This document shows, piece by piece, positions 14,649 through 23,749 of a DNA stretch of 62,116 nucleotides. Numbering within the stretch: the first letter of the stretch is position 1; the number at the start of each line of letters is the position of its first letter. The stretch lies in the IMG/VR virus record IMGVR_UViG_3300035180_002081, positions 1-62,116 of that record, one strand, 5' to 3'. A model generated the notes under the pieces. That model saw nothing but the letters and a program-made list of their open reading frames with translations, was not told the DNA's origin and searched no databases. The DNA is from a virus. The translations under genes and the position numbers were made by a program.

Positions 14649-17215
14649 CTGAGCGCAGCCTCGTCTACAAGATCAGCGTCCGCGGCCAGGCCGAGGGCGT
14701 GAGCGCGATCCGCTCGATCGCGGACGCGGCTGCGCGTGCGTCACGTGAGGAGGCCAAAGCCGCGCAGACCGTGGCGCGCGACACGAGCGACGCACGCCGA
14801 CGCTCGACCGACGCCTCGAAGAAAAGCGTCGACGAGCAGGGTAAGCACGCCTCGATGCTCTCGCGGCTGAACACGAAGCTGGAGGTCCAGCGCGTGAAGG
14901 AAGCCGAGAAGGGCGCGAAGGACCGCGAGAAGGCAGCGATCAAGGCCGGCGACAACATCGTCAAGGCCCTCGGCAAGGAGGTGCGCGAGCACGAGAAGAG
15001 CGAGGCCGCGAAGACGAGGGCGACCGAGAAGGAAGCTCGCGAGAGGCAGCGCTTCGTCGAGAAGGCCGAGGCCGCGACGTCCGCGCACATGATGGCCGAG
15101 CGGCGAGCGGCTCAGAACCAGATGGCGCGCGACGCTCAGAAGGCCATGCGCGAGCAAGCGGCTTCGGAACGGCGGCTCTACAGCGGCCTGGCGCGCGGGG
15201 CTGGGGGCGCCTTCGGCGGCGCGCTCAGCTACGGCGCCGGCCTCGTCTCGCGCGGAGCGCACCAAGTCGCGGCGGGGGCTGGGCTGAATCGAGCCACGGA
15301 CATCAGCGATGTCGTCGCAGAACGCATGCTCGTGCACCGGACGATCCGGCGCATTGCGATCGAGAACCGGGGCGTCGGCGGCGTCTTGGGTGGAGCTGGA
15401 TCGTTCGACGAGAAGGCAGCTATCGCGGGTGTCGCAGCTGCGGCGAAGGCAACCGGCACGTCGCAGGGCAGCCTCGTCGACGCGCTGAACGTGTTCTCGG
15501 AGAAGGGCAAGGGCGCGCAGGGGGTGCAGAGCCTCGGGCGCGTCGCGCAAGAGGCGCTCGCGATGGGCGTCGATCCCGCCGTCGTGGCCAAGCTCCGCGC
15601 GCAGATGCTCGTCAGCTCCGAAGCGACCGGCAAGACGATGTCGGAGAAGGATCTGCAGGTCGCCGTCGGGAAGCTCTCGCTCGTCGGCAAGTCCGGCGTG
15701 TTCCGCGCTGGCGCGATGGCCGAGCAGTCGGAAGCGCTCTTCTCGCGCGCTGCAGCGAGCGGCGTCGACTTCAACACGGAGCTGACGCGCTACGCGGCGT
15801 TCGCGAACGAAGCGCGCAAGTCGACCGGTAGCGCCGCGACGGCGCGCACCTCGATCAACTCGATCCAAGACGCGATCGTGAAGAAAGAGGGGAAGATCAA
15901 CGCGCTCGGAATCGAGACCCGTGACGAGCACGGAGAGCGCAACTTCATCGACGTCGTCGAGGACGTCATCGTCAAGACGGGCGGCAAGGGCAAGGAGTTC
16001 AATCAGATCATCGACCCCTCTCGATCGGGGAAGGCGATTCAGACGATGCTCACCGCCTACAACAACTCGAGCGGCACCGACGCGGAGCGCCGCGCCGCGA
16101 TGGAGTCGTACCTCACGAAGAACACCGCCGACATCTCGAACATGACCGACGACCAGGTCGTCAAGGAGATGGACACGGATATCGGCTCGATGCTCGACGA
16201 AGAGAGCACGAAGATGCAGCAGGGCGTCGAGTCGATCCGGCAGACGCTCGCGGAGCAGCTCGAACCCGCCCTCGTGAAGCTCGCGAAGACGATGCCGGAG
16301 CTGACCGAGGGCTTCGCGAAGGTGATCGACTTCGTGAAGAAGCACCCCGTGCTCGCGGCCGTGCCGGTCGCGCTTCCGCTCGTCGAGAACCTGGCCAAGA
16401 CGGGCTTGAGCCAGGGGGCGCAGTTCCTCGCCAACAAGATCCGCAGGGCCCTTCCTGGCGCGACGGGTGCGGCCGGCGGCGGTGTAGTCGACGCGATCGG
16501 CAACGCTGGCTCCATGCCCGTCTACGTGACGAACTGGCCGGGCGGCGGTGTTGGAATCCCGGGCGGACCCGGCGGGCCCGATCTCGGTGGGGACAAGCTG
16601 ACCGGCTGGAAAGGCAAGCTCGCGCAGCTCGGTACGTGGGCGACCGTCATCCTGACCGCGGCGGAGGTCGGCGGCTATATCGGCGACAAGATCCACGACA
16701 ACATGCGCCACGGCAGCGTCACCTCACACGGATTCACATTCGGTCGCGACGACGGCGGCCACAGTGGCGCCGGGGGCGCGAACGACTGGCGCGGAAACGT
16801 AGGCGGTCGCGATGCGACTCCCGAGGACAAGGCGGAGCTGAATGCGGGTCGCGCTGCCAACAAGCAGAAGAACGACACGATCATGAGCTACCTCGACGCC
16901 GACATGTACAACGCGTTCGCGCCCGATCTCCCGGGTGACAGCGTGCGGTCGAACGACGCGTGGGCGGGACGAAAGGGTCAGCGTCTCGACAACAAGATGA
17001 ACGGCACGAACACGCCGCTCGGCGTTCCCGAATGGCTGCTCGCGGACGGCGGCGGCGGCGGTGGCTCGTCTGGCACCGGTGGTTCCGGAGGCAACAAGAG
17101 CCTGGTCGCAATGGAGACGAAGATCGATTCGGTGACCGCGGGACTCGAGAAGCTCGATCGCGCCGTGCGGTCGCTCGGTTCGTCGTTCTCCGTCTACAAG
17201 GGGCCGGGTCTCTGA
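14645..17215 (+). CDS. Tail tape measure protein
   Basis: An 856-aa protein. Residues about 20-175 are charged coiled coil (EEAKAAQTVARDTSDARRR, EVREHEKSEAAKTRATEKE). A Gly/Ala-rich segment follows at about 180-215 (GLARGAGGAFGGALSYGAG), then a long helical rod with MLVHRTIRRIAIENRG and SIRQTLAEQLEPALVKLAKT. There are two hydrophobic segments (HPVLAAVPVALPLVENL and WATVILTAAEVGGYIG) that may insert in the host membrane on DNA ejection. The C-terminus is a Gly/Ser linker (GGGGGSSGTGG) plus a short helix. Length would set tail length. It follows the chaperone pair directly. Confidence 0.92.
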   Translation: MTERSLVYKISVRGQAEGVSAIRSIADAAARASREEAKAAQTVARDTSDARRRSTDASKKSVDEQGKHASMLSRLNTKLEVQRVKEAEKGAKDREKAAIKAGDNIVKALGKEVREHEKSEAAKTRATEKEARERQRFVEKAEAATSAHMMAERRAAQNQMARDAQKAMREQAASERRLYSGLARGAGGAFGGALSYGAGLVSRGAHQVAAGAGLNRATDISDVVAERMLVHRTIRRIAIENRGVGGVLGGAGSFDEKAAIAGVAAAAKATGTSQGSLVDALNVFSEKGKGAQGVQSLGRVAQEALAMGVDPAVVAKLRAQMLVSSEATGKTMSEKDLQVAVGKLSLVGKSGVFRAGAMAEQSEALFSRAAASGVDFNTELTRYAAFANEARKSTGSAATARTSINSIQDAIVKKEGKINALGIETRDEHGERNFIDVVEDVIVKTGGKGKEFNQIIDPSRSGKAIQTMLTAYNNSSGTDAERRAAMESYLTKNTADISNMTDDQVVKEMDTDIGSMLDEESTKMQQGVESIRQTLAEQLEPALVKLAKTMPELTEGFAKVIDFVKKHPVLAAVPVALPLVENLAKTGLSQGAQFLANKIRRALPGATGAAGGGVVDAIGNAGSMPVYVTNWPGGGVGIPGGPGGPDLGGDKLTGWKGKLAQLGTWATVILTAAEVGGYIGDKIHDNMRHGSVTSHGFTFGRDDGGHSGAGGANDWRGNVGGRDATPEDKAELNAGRAANKQKNDTIMSYLDADMYNAFAPDLPGDSVRSNDAWAGRKGQRLDNKMNGTNTPLGVPEWLLADGGGGGGSSGTGGSGGNKSLVAMETKIDSVTAGLEKLDRAVRSLGSSFSVYKGPGL

Positions 17216-17637
17216 TGCCGTACTATCGAGCCTACTTCGCGTCGCGGGCGCTCGCTGAGGCGGCGGAATCGGTCGCCATCGCCAACATCCGCGCCGACTA
17301 CGCCGCGATCGCGCTGCTCGATCCGGACATCGCGGGTGGCCTCGCGGTGGCGACTGACGCGCCGACATCGCGCTTCGAGTGCACGAGCGTCACGCCGCTT
17401 CCCGCGGGAGCGGTGCCGGCTGGGACGCAGACGTACAGCACCGTCACGTGGCTGGTGACGACGCCGGACGGTGTTCCGTCGACGTCCTGCTCGATCATGC
17501 CGGACACGAACGCGCCCACGGTCGGCGGCGTCGAGTACCACGCCGTCGGGGCTCCACTCGACTGGCAGACGCGCGTCGCGGCAGCTGGTGACGGGCGCTG
17601 GCTCGTCGAGCTGTACACGACGCCGCTGGGGAGCTGA
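17215..17637 (+). CDS. Tail protein of unknown role, 140 aa
   Basis: The ATG overlaps the tape-measure stop (TGATG). Residues 1-45 are helical (YYRAYFASRALAEAAESVAI); residues 60-140 are beta-rich with Thr/Val strands (QTYSTVTWLVTTPDGVPS, AAGDGRWLVELYTTPLG). No family is recognised. The position between tape measure and gpN suggests a tail-hub or tail-tip accessory. The next gene starts 2 bases after its stop. Confidence 0.65.
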   Translation: MPYYRAYFASRALAEAAESVAIANIRADYAAIALLDPDIAGGLAVATDAPTSRFECTSVTPLPAGAVPAGTQTYSTVTWLVTTPDGVPSTSCSIMPDTNAPTVGGVEYHAVGAPLDWQTRVAAAGDGRWLVELYTTPLGS

Positions 17638-17639
17638 GC

Positions 17640-18551
17640 ATGGCCGACGAGACCATCTTCGAGACGCTGCAGGAGGGGAGCTACGACGGCATCGTCATCC
17701 CCGTGCAGAGCGTCAAGCTCTCGACCGGGACGCGCCAGGTGTTCCACGAGTACGTGTTCCGACCTGGTGCCGACATCGAGCCCACGGGCCGAGAGCCGGT
17801 CACCGGGATGCTCACGGCCACGTACGTGAACGACCTCGAAGACGTCGGCGCGACGAACGACCTGTGGCCGGGCGCGCTGACCCTACTGCGGGCGCGCGCG
17901 CAGGAGCAGAAGGCCGGCCCGCTCGTCATCCCCACGCTCGGCACGCTCCCCTTCGCGTTCATCCACGTTGAGGAGAACTACACCGAGGGCCTCGTCGACG
18001 GCGCCACGGTCGTCATCACGTTCGCCGAGGACTCGTCCGCGCAGTTCAGCAACCTCGGCGTGAAGAGTGCGCGCTCGAAGCTGCCATCGTCTGCCGAGAA
18101 GGCCGACGCGTCGGTCCCATCGAGCGCCCTCGCAAGCGCGCTGAGCGGCCTCGACGACGGCGGCAGTGGCTCGATGTCGTTCACGTCGGCCGTCGCGAAC
18201 GTCCTCGGGCAGCTCGAGCAGGCGCAGGACAGCATTGCCCGGCCGATCCGACAGCTGCAGCAGATCGCGCAGGCGGTCGACGACGTGATCGGCGCCGTCT
18301 CGTCGCTGATGTCCCCGAGCAGCTGGGAAGCCTTCGAGGCGCTCCGCGACCTCAAGTCGACGGCGCTCGCCGCGGCTGACGAGGTCTCGCGCGCGCAGGA
18401 TCTCAAGAGCTACCGCACGCCCGTGACGACGAACATCGCCGCGATCGCGCTGGCGACGAAGAACACGATCGACGAGCTGCTCGCGATCAACGTCTTCGAG
18501 GACGCGAACGACATCGACGCTGGCACATCGCTGCTCGTCTTCGTCCGCTGA
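17640..18551 (+). CDS. DNA circularisation / tail hub protein, Mu gpN-like
   Basis: A 303-aa protein. The N-terminal 130 residues fit the Mu gpN (DNA circulation, PF07157) pattern: GTRQVFHEYVFRPGADIEPTG, TGMLTATYVNDLE, WPGALTLLRARAQEQ and the core GPLVIPTLGTLPFAFIHVEE. In Mu gpN is a tail protein needed for infection; despite the name it is best seen as a baseplate-hub component. The C-terminal half is helical, Ala/Gln-rich (LGQLEQAQDSIARPIRQLQQ). The gene is followed by 57 non-coding bases and gpP, as in Mu (N then P). Confidence 0.82.
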   Translation: MADETIFETLQEGSYDGIVIPVQSVKLSTGTRQVFHEYVFRPGADIEPTGREPVTGMLTATYVNDLEDVGATNDLWPGALTLLRARAQEQKAGPLVIPTLGTLPFAFIHVEENYTEGLVDGATVVITFAEDSSAQFSNLGVKSARSKLPSSAEKADASVPSSALASALSGLDDGGSGSMSFTSAVANVLGQLEQAQDSIARPIRQLQQIAQAVDDVIGAVSSLMSPSSWEAFEALRDLKSTALAAADEVSRAQDLKSYRTPVTTNIAAIALATKNTIDELLAINVFEDANDIDAGTSLLVFVR

Positions 18552-18608
18552 CCCGTCGACATCTCCCCCTCACCGCGAGGCGCCCGCGCGCACTCGTGAC
18601 GGTGGCGC

Positions 18609-19787
18609 ATGCCCATCGACTGGAAGAGCCCGAACGCGACCAACGTCGTGGTCGAGATCGACGGCGTGGTCTTCGACTTCTTCCACGACTACCACGTGGG
18701 GATCGACCTCCTGAACCCGGGCGGGGAGTTCCATTTCGTCGCGTCGCAAATTCCAGGCAAGCGAGGCGTGCGCGAGAACCTCGGGCCGAAGGGCCTTTCG
18801 CCCGGCCGCAAGGCGCGCGTGTCCGTCGTCACGCAGTACGCGACGACGCTGCAGCACACGGGCCGCATCTACGACGTCACCTACGAGGCCGCGCCGAAGC
18901 AGGGTTCGCTCGTGCGCGTCATCGTGCGCGACCACATGCACGCGCTCGTGCAGGCCGATGCGATGCCAAGCCTGTCTCTCGACAACGCCTCGCTCGCGGA
19001 CGTCATCAAGTCCGTGGCCGCGCCGTTCGGGTTCTCGTCGTCCACCATCTCGATCGACACCGACGCGAGCCGCTCGATCCTGACCGGGAAGGCCGTCGGC
19101 GGGGCCAGGCTCTCCGCCCAGGCGCCGGTGGACCTCGAGTCGTACAAGGTCGACCAGGCACTTCCGAACGCGGGCGAGAGCGGCTTCAGCTTCATCACGC
19201 GCCACGCGCGCCGGTTCGGCCTGCTCGTGTGGGGCACGCCAGATGGGAAGCTCGTCGTGGGGCGCCCGAACTACACGCAGAAGCCGCTCTACGAGTTCGT
19301 GCTGAAGCAGGGGAACAAGGGCGTCGCGAACAACGTGAAGCGCGGCTCGCGGCACCTGTCGTTCGCGCAGCGGCCGAGCGAGATCCACGTCTACGGCAAG
19401 ACGTTCGGCGGCGACTTCTCGCGCTCGCACGTGCACGAAGTCGTCTACGACGAGGAGGTCCGTGCGGCCGGAATCTACGCGCCGATCACGGTCCACGACC
19501 ACAACGCGCGCGACTCCGCGCAGGCGCGCGAGCGCGGGGCGTACGAGCTGGGAAAGCGGAAGCAGACCAGCGACGTCGTGCAGATGACGATGCGCGGGCA
19601 CTGCGGGATCGACGGCGCGGTCTACGCGATCGACACGATCGGTAACGTGCAGTTCGACTCCGCCAACGTCGACGCCGGCATGTACCTGACCAAGCGCACA
19701 TTCACGGGTGGCAAGGCGAGCGGGCGCGAGACGACCGTCATGCTCGTGCCGAAGAACTCGATCGTGCTCGGAGAGGGCGCCCGATGA
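18609..19787 (+). CDS. Baseplate hub protein, Mu gpP (gp44)-like
   Basis: The 392-aa protein opens NATNVVVEIDGVVFDFFHDY and has a hub-type double barrel with helices (LADVIKSVAAPFGFSSST, FSFITRHARRFGLLVWGTPDGKLVV) typical of gpP / late-control-D proteins, then a C-terminal barrel with MTMRGHCGIDGAVYAIDTIG. The FITRHARRFG/LLVWGTPDG segment is the most family-like part. The hub joins the tube to the spike. The stop overlaps the spike start (ATGA). Confidence 0.85.
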   Translation: MPIDWKSPNATNVVVEIDGVVFDFFHDYHVGIDLLNPGGEFHFVASQIPGKRGVRENLGPKGLSPGRKARVSVVTQYATTLQHTGRIYDVTYEAAPKQGSLVRVIVRDHMHALVQADAMPSLSLDNASLADVIKSVAAPFGFSSSTISIDTDASRSILTGKAVGGARLSAQAPVDLESYKVDQALPNAGESGFSFITRHARRFGLLVWGTPDGKLVVGRPNYTQKPLYEFVLKQGNKGVANNVKRGSRHLSFAQRPSEIHVYGKTFGGDFSRSHVHEVVYDEEVRAAGIYAPITVHDHNARDSAQARERGAYELGKRKQTSDVVQMTMRGHCGIDGAVYAIDTIGNVQFDSANVDAGMYLTKRTFTGGKASGRETTVMLVPKNSIVLGEGAR

Positions 19788-20569
19788 AGCTCGAATTTGC
19801 GACGGCGTACGGCCACCGCTTCACGGCGACGAACAAGGCGCTGCAGCTCCAGTGCGTGACCGACGTCACGGGCGGCAAGGCCAGCGCGTCGCGCGGGGCA
19901 TACGGCGACTGCATGGCCGGCTCGTGGTGCCTGATCGCCCCGCCGGCCGCACCCACCGTCGACACGGCCGGCAACGTCACCTCGGCGTGCGAGGTCGCAG
20001 GCGTTCAGGTCGGCGACCAGATCGTCGCGCTCGGCCAGCGAGACGTCCGGTGGAGCAAGTTCGGGCAGGACGCGAAGCCGGGCGAGGTCGCGCTCTTCAA
20101 CGCGTGGGGCGCGCGGCTCTTCCTCGGGCAGAACGCGATGGCCATCAACGCGCGCGGCGCGTTCATCTCGTTCGACTACGCCAACAAGAAGGTCGGGATC
20201 GCGGGCTACGCGGCGAGCCCCGGCGCGGGCGCCCCATACTTCACGATGGACACGCTGTCCGCCGGCATGGTCTCCGCGACGGGCGGCGCCTCGGTCAACG
20301 TCAAGGACGACCAGGCCACGCTGAGCGGGGCGAGCGTCTCGCTGAACGGCGGCACCGTCGTCATCGGCACCGGCGCGACCGACTTCGTCGCGCTCGCGTC
20401 GCTCATCCTGGCCGAGCTGAACGTGATCAAGTTCTGGCTGAACTCGCACTACCACACGGTCGGCGCGCCTGGCCCAAGCTCGACGGGTCTCGCGATGGTC
20501 CTCGGCGCCCCGGTGCCCGTCACGTACAACCCGGGCTCGGTGGCCTCGACGCGGGCGAAGTGCGCCTAA
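19784..20569 (+). CDS. Baseplate spike protein, Mu gp45-like
   Basis: A 261-aa protein. The N-terminal half has an OB-like domain (ALQLQCVTDVTGGKASASRG, SACEVAGVQVGDQIVALGQRD, NAWGARLFLGQNAM). The C-terminal half is repeated short Gly-punctuated strands (ASVNVKDDQATLSGASVSLN, GGTVVIGTGATDFVAL), the pattern of a triple beta-helix needle. Near the tip is WLNSHYHTVG, where HxH could coordinate iron as in gp45/gpV spikes. It would pierce the outer membrane. The stop overlaps, by four bases, the stop of a reverse-strand lipoprotein gene. Confidence 0.8.
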   Translation: MKLEFATAYGHRFTATNKALQLQCVTDVTGGKASASRGAYGDCMAGSWCLIAPPAAPTVDTAGNVTSACEVAGVQVGDQIVALGQRDVRWSKFGQDAKPGEVALFNAWGARLFLGQNAMAINARGAFISFDYANKKVGIAGYAASPGAGAPYFTMDTLSAGMVSATGGASVNVKDDQATLSGASVSLNGGTVVIGTGATDFVALASLILAELNVIKFWLNSHYHTVGAPGPSSTGLAMVLGAPVPVTYNPGSVASTRAKCA

Positions 20570-21339
20570 AGCGACGTCGCAACGAACGATGACGCGGGCA
20601 CTTCCTCGAGCGCCGCGAACGTCATGTTGCTCGGCGTCGACCATCCGACGTAGGACCCCATCGCCACCGAGCAGACGCCGAGGCTCAACAAGTAGAACGA
20701 GCCGGACACGGGCGTCTTGACCGAGCGTCCGCGCCGCACGTGCGCGCCAGTGGCTTCGTCGACGATGCCGAGCATGGGCAGGTTGAAGTCGGCGCCCGGT
20801 GGCAGCGATGGGACGGCCACGAACGTCGCGTTCGGCGAGCACGCCGCGCTCGAGTAGGCGACGACGGGGCCGCGCGAGACGGGCATGCACCGAGTCGTGC
20901 CGTCGGCGTGGCGCGCGAACGTGCACGGCGCAGGCGAGACGAGCACCCCTGCGGGCGGCGACGAGTCGAAACAGCCGTTGCCGGGCATCCAGTACAGGCG
21001 CGGGGCGCCCGCCTCGCACCGCTGCTGCTCGAGCACGAGCGGGTCGACGGGCGTCTCGGGGGCGGCATCGACCGCGCCGGCCTCGCGCGCATCGGCGCTC
21101 GTCTCGGCGCTGTCGTTCGCAGCCTCTGGCACAGCATCAACGGCGGTGTCGGCGAGCGCATCGCCTGCGCCGGCATCGCTCGTGTCGGCGTTGCCTTCGG
21201 CGTCTGGCGCCGTCGCGGTGTCGGCGATGTGCGCGTCATCGGCCGCGTCTGGTGCGGCGGGCAGGCCGAGCGCGCTGGACGAGCAGCCGCTGCAAGTGAC
21301 GGCAAGTAACGCGGCGGCGAGCGTTCTACGAGAGAGCAT
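20566..21339 (-). CDS. Asp/Ala-rich secreted lipoprotein, inserted reverse to the baseplate operon
   Basis: A 257-aa protein with a signal peptide MLSRRTLAAALLAVTC and SGC lipidation site, then an acidic low-complexity linker (residues about 30-95, Ala/Asp/Glu/Thr repeats) and a globular Cys-containing C-terminal domain of about 150 residues (RLYWMPGNGCFDSSP, SGSFYLLSLGVCSVAMGSYVG). Such Asp/Ala linkers after a lipobox are typical of Myxococcota surface lipoproteins. The frame also allows GTG at 21342; ATG 21339 is preferred. It is the only reverse-strand gene in the late block and is likely a 'moron' that alters the lysogen surface. Its function is unknown. Confidence 0.8.
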   Translation of the reverse strand: MLSRRTLAAALLAVTCSGCSSSALGLPAAPDAADDAHIADTATAPDAEGNADTSDAGAGDALADTAVDAVPEAANDSAETSADAREAGAVDAAPETPVDPLVLEQQRCEAGAPRLYWMPGNGCFDSSPPAGVLVSPAPCTFARHADGTTRCMPVSRGPVVAYSSAACSPNATFVAVPSLPPGADFNLPMLGIVDEATGAHVRRGRSVKTPVSGSFYLLSLGVCSVAMGSYVGWSTPSNMTFAALEEVPASSFVATSL

Positions 21340-21387
21340 CACCGCTGAACCTTACCAGGCGCAGCGCGCCGTCAAGGGGATGCTCCA

Positions 21388-21723
21388 ATGAGCTGCGGAT
21401 TTGCGCTGCTGGCGATGCCCATCGGCGGGCTCACGCTGCCGAGCGTTCCGGTGCCGGCGTTGCCGCCTGTGCCGAGCGCGCCGGCCATCCCGTTCCCGGG
21501 AGTCGACCCGCCGCCACCGACGCTCGCGAACCCCATCGCCGGCCTTGGTGTGCCTGGGACGCCACTGCCAGCCATCCCCACGCTTCCGACGGCGCCACCC
21601 ATCCCTTTCCCCGGCGCTGACGTCTCGTCGCTCCTGGGGGCGATTCCGGGGCTCTCGCTGCCCGGCGTGCCGGTGCCGGCGCTCCCCGTCGTGCCGTCCG
21701 TTCCGACCTGCCCCATCCCATGA
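21388..21723 (+). CDS. Proline-rich repeat protein, 111 aa
   Basis: Two long imperfect repeats make up this protein: PSVPVPALPPVPSAPAIPFP and GTPLPAIPTLPTAPPIPFPG, and a third partial unit LPGVPVPALPVVPSVP. Pro, Val, Ala and Leu dominate, giving an extended or polyproline rod. The ATG has a ggggatg site and the stop overlaps the next baseplate gene (ATGA), which supports this strand over the Gly-rich frame on the other strand. It lies between spike and wedge genes, so a baseplate or spike-related role is possible. The hypothesis is weak. Confidence 0.6.
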   Translation: MSCGFALLAMPIGGLTLPSVPVPALPPVPSAPAIPFPGVDPPPPTLANPIAGLGVPGTPLPAIPTLPTAPPIPFPGADVSSLLGAIPGLSLPGVPVPALPVVPSVPTCPIP

Positions 21724-22160
21724 GCTTCGGCCTCGACCCCTTCGGAACCGACCCGCTCGGCTCGGTGTTCGACGCCACGTCTGCGTCCGCAGACACGATC
21801 GCCGCGACCGCTGCCGCGTGCCGCGTCCTCGGGGTCAATGGCGACTACGAGCGTGCGGACGACGGCGTGAACCTGCGCGACGCAGCGGACCCCATCGGCG
21901 AGGAGGTCTACTTCCGACTGGCGACCGCGCTGGGCTCCTACTCCGCCGACGTGACGCTCGGCAACAGCGTCGCGACGATCCGGGTCGCCTCGTCGTCCTC
22001 GACGGTGGCCATCCGCGACGCCGTGCTCCGGGCGCTCGAGCCGATGCGCGCGCGCGGCGTCATCTCCACGATCACGGTCGACGTCGCGACGAACACGCAG
22101 CAGGGCACTACGCGCGGCGAGTACCGCGTCTCGTACCAGAAGACCGGCGTCCGCCGGTGA
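21720..22160 (+). CDS. Baseplate wedge protein, Mu gp46 / gp25-like
   Basis: A 146-aa protein in the gp46 slot. It has DGVNLRDAADPIGEEVYFRLATA, a strand VTLGNSVATIRV, helix AIRDAVLRALEPMRARGVI and a final strand region ITVDVATNTQQGTTRGEYRVSY. The central helix followed by a beta hairpin is the gp25/gpW-like wedge fold, which anchors the baseplate to the tube and sheath. The start overlaps the proline-rich gene and the stop is 10 bases before gp47. Confidence 0.72.
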   Translation: MSFGLDPFGTDPLGSVFDATSASADTIAATAAACRVLGVNGDYERADDGVNLRDAADPIGEEVYFRLATALGSYSADVTLGNSVATIRVASSSSTVAIRDAVLRALEPMRARGVISTITVDVATNTQQGTTRGEYRVSYQKTGVRR

Positions 22161-22170
22161 TTGGGGCGCG

Positions 22171-23742
22171 ATGACGACCTCGGAGTTCTACACCCCGACG
22201 CGCGACAAGATCGTCGCCGACTACCTGCGGGACATCGCGCTCGAGATCCCCGATGCGGTCACCGGCGACGGCTCCGACTACCTCGGGACCGGGAACGCGC
22301 TCGGCAACGCACTGCTGCCCATCTACGCGAACGGCGAGTTCAACGCACGCGAGTCGATGCCCGACCTCGCGACGGACAAGGGCCTGACGCGATGGTCGCG
22401 CGCGACCGGGATGCCGAAGCTCGGGGAGCAGTTCTCCGAGGGGACCGTCATCGTCAGCGCGTCCTTCGGGACGAGCGTGCAGGACGGGGCGCAGCTGCGG
22501 AACCCCGCGACGCGCGCGCTCTACAAGACGGTCGGCGACACGGCGATCTCGCCGATCACGCTGCAGGGGCGTGCGTACGTCGTCGCCCTCTCGACTGGCC
22601 CAGCCAGCGACCTCGTATCGCCGGCCATGCTCGAGTTCATCTCCGTTCCGCCCGGCGTCTCCCCGACGGCGACCGTCGAAGCGATCTCGGGCGGCGCCGC
22701 CGCGTGGAGCACGCCCCGCTGGGCGACCGAGATCATGCGATCGATGCGGGCGCGCGCAGCCGCCGGCAACGTGGCGCACATCCAGGCGCTCGCGATGGCC
22801 GTCCCTGGCGTCGAGCAGGCCTTCGTCTACCCGGCACTCCGCGGGTCCGGGACGAACGACGTCGTCATCACCACGACGGCCGCCGCGGGCACGCGCATCG
22901 CCGGCCGGTCGCTGCTGATGAAGGTGAGCGCGGCGATCCGCTTCGGCATCCGCTCGCCAGGCGGGGACCTCATCCCTGGCCTGCCGGCGCACACGTTCAA
23001 CCGCACGACGGTCTCTGCCGTCATCCAGCTGCCGACGAACCTGCTGCTGCGACTGAAGGCCTCGAAGGCCAACCCGTTCACGGTGTGGCCGCCCGCTCCG
23101 CCGGTCGGCGCCGATCCGCTGCTGTACCTCTACACGGTCACCGCCTCGACCTCCCCGACGAGCTTCACCGTCGCGGCCCCAGGCGTCGGCTCGCCCGTGA
23201 AGCCTGCCGTTGGAACGACGGTGTGCCTGTTCTTCCCGTCCGTCGGGTTCGTGCGGTCGACGATCACATCGATCAGCGCGGGCGCGTCGCCGTGGACGAT
23301 CACCACCGCCGCATGGTCAACGCCGCCAACCACCGAGACGACCGTCCCGGGCGGGTCGTCGATCATGCCGTGGAGCCCGATGCTCGCGCAGCTCGTCGCG
23401 CCGCCGGTGCTCGGTTCGGCCGGGGCCTCGGGCGTCATCTCCGACTACTTCGCATCGCTTGGCCCTGGCGAGATGGTGCCGCTGCTCGCGAGCGACATCA
23501 CGCGGCGCTGCCGCTGGCCTCGGCAGAGCGACAAGAACCCCGTGTCGGGCGTCGTCGAGTGGCCCACCGATGTGGGTGGCCGGCTCGCCTCGGCCATCTT
23601 CGACGGCACCGACGCGCAGGACGTCTCGGTCGCGGCGATGGCGGGTTCCGTGCTGACGCCGCCCGTCCCGCTCGCCTCGTACATCGGCACGCCGCCCACC
23701 GTTCTGCGCGTGGGGCAGCTGACGGTCTCCCCGCTCCCGTGA
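22171..23742 (+). CDS. Baseplate J-like protein, Mu gp47
   Basis: The 523-aa protein shows the J pattern: an early TPTRDKIVADYLRDIALEI, ATDKGLTRWSRATGMPKL near residue 70, GTVIVSASFGTSVQDGAQL, and the core helix-strand region RAAAGNVAHIQALAMAVPGVEQAFVYPALRG around residues 195-225. The HIQALA..VPGV..A.VYP segment is the family mark. The middle holds an extra Pro/Thr-rich beta domain (about 290-420), longer than in Mu. It forms the baseplate wedges that drive sheath contraction. Confidence 0.85.
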   Translation: MTTSEFYTPTRDKIVADYLRDIALEIPDAVTGDGSDYLGTGNALGNALLPIYANGEFNARESMPDLATDKGLTRWSRATGMPKLGEQFSEGTVIVSASFGTSVQDGAQLRNPATRALYKTVGDTAISPITLQGRAYVVALSTGPASDLVSPAMLEFISVPPGVSPTATVEAISGGAAAWSTPRWATEIMRSMRARAAAGNVAHIQALAMAVPGVEQAFVYPALRGSGTNDVVITTTAAAGTRIAGRSLLMKVSAAIRFGIRSPGGDLIPGLPAHTFNRTTVSAVIQLPTNLLLRLKASKANPFTVWPPAPPVGADPLLYLYTVTASTSPTSFTVAAPGVGSPVKPAVGTTVCLFFPSVGFVRSTITSISAGASPWTITTAAWSTPPTTETTVPGGSSIMPWSPMLAQLVAPPVLGSAGASGVISDYFASLGPGEMVPLLASDITRRCRWPRQSDKNPVSGVVEWPTDVGGRLASAIFDGTDAQDVSVAAMAGSVLTPPVPLASYIGTPPTVLRVGQLTVSPLP

Positions 23743-23749
23743 GGCACGA

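Noticed and set aside
20740-21309. Plus-strand frame over the lipoprotein gene, which would keep the late operon unbroken
   Set aside because: It is Arg/Ala/Gly-rich with no motif. The minus-strand frame has a signal peptide, lipobox and globular domain.
21372-21716. Gly/Ser-rich collagen-like frame on the minus strand opposite the proline-rich gene
   Set aside because: It reflects the reverse complement of Pro codons. The plus-strand gene has a ribosome site and couples to gp46.
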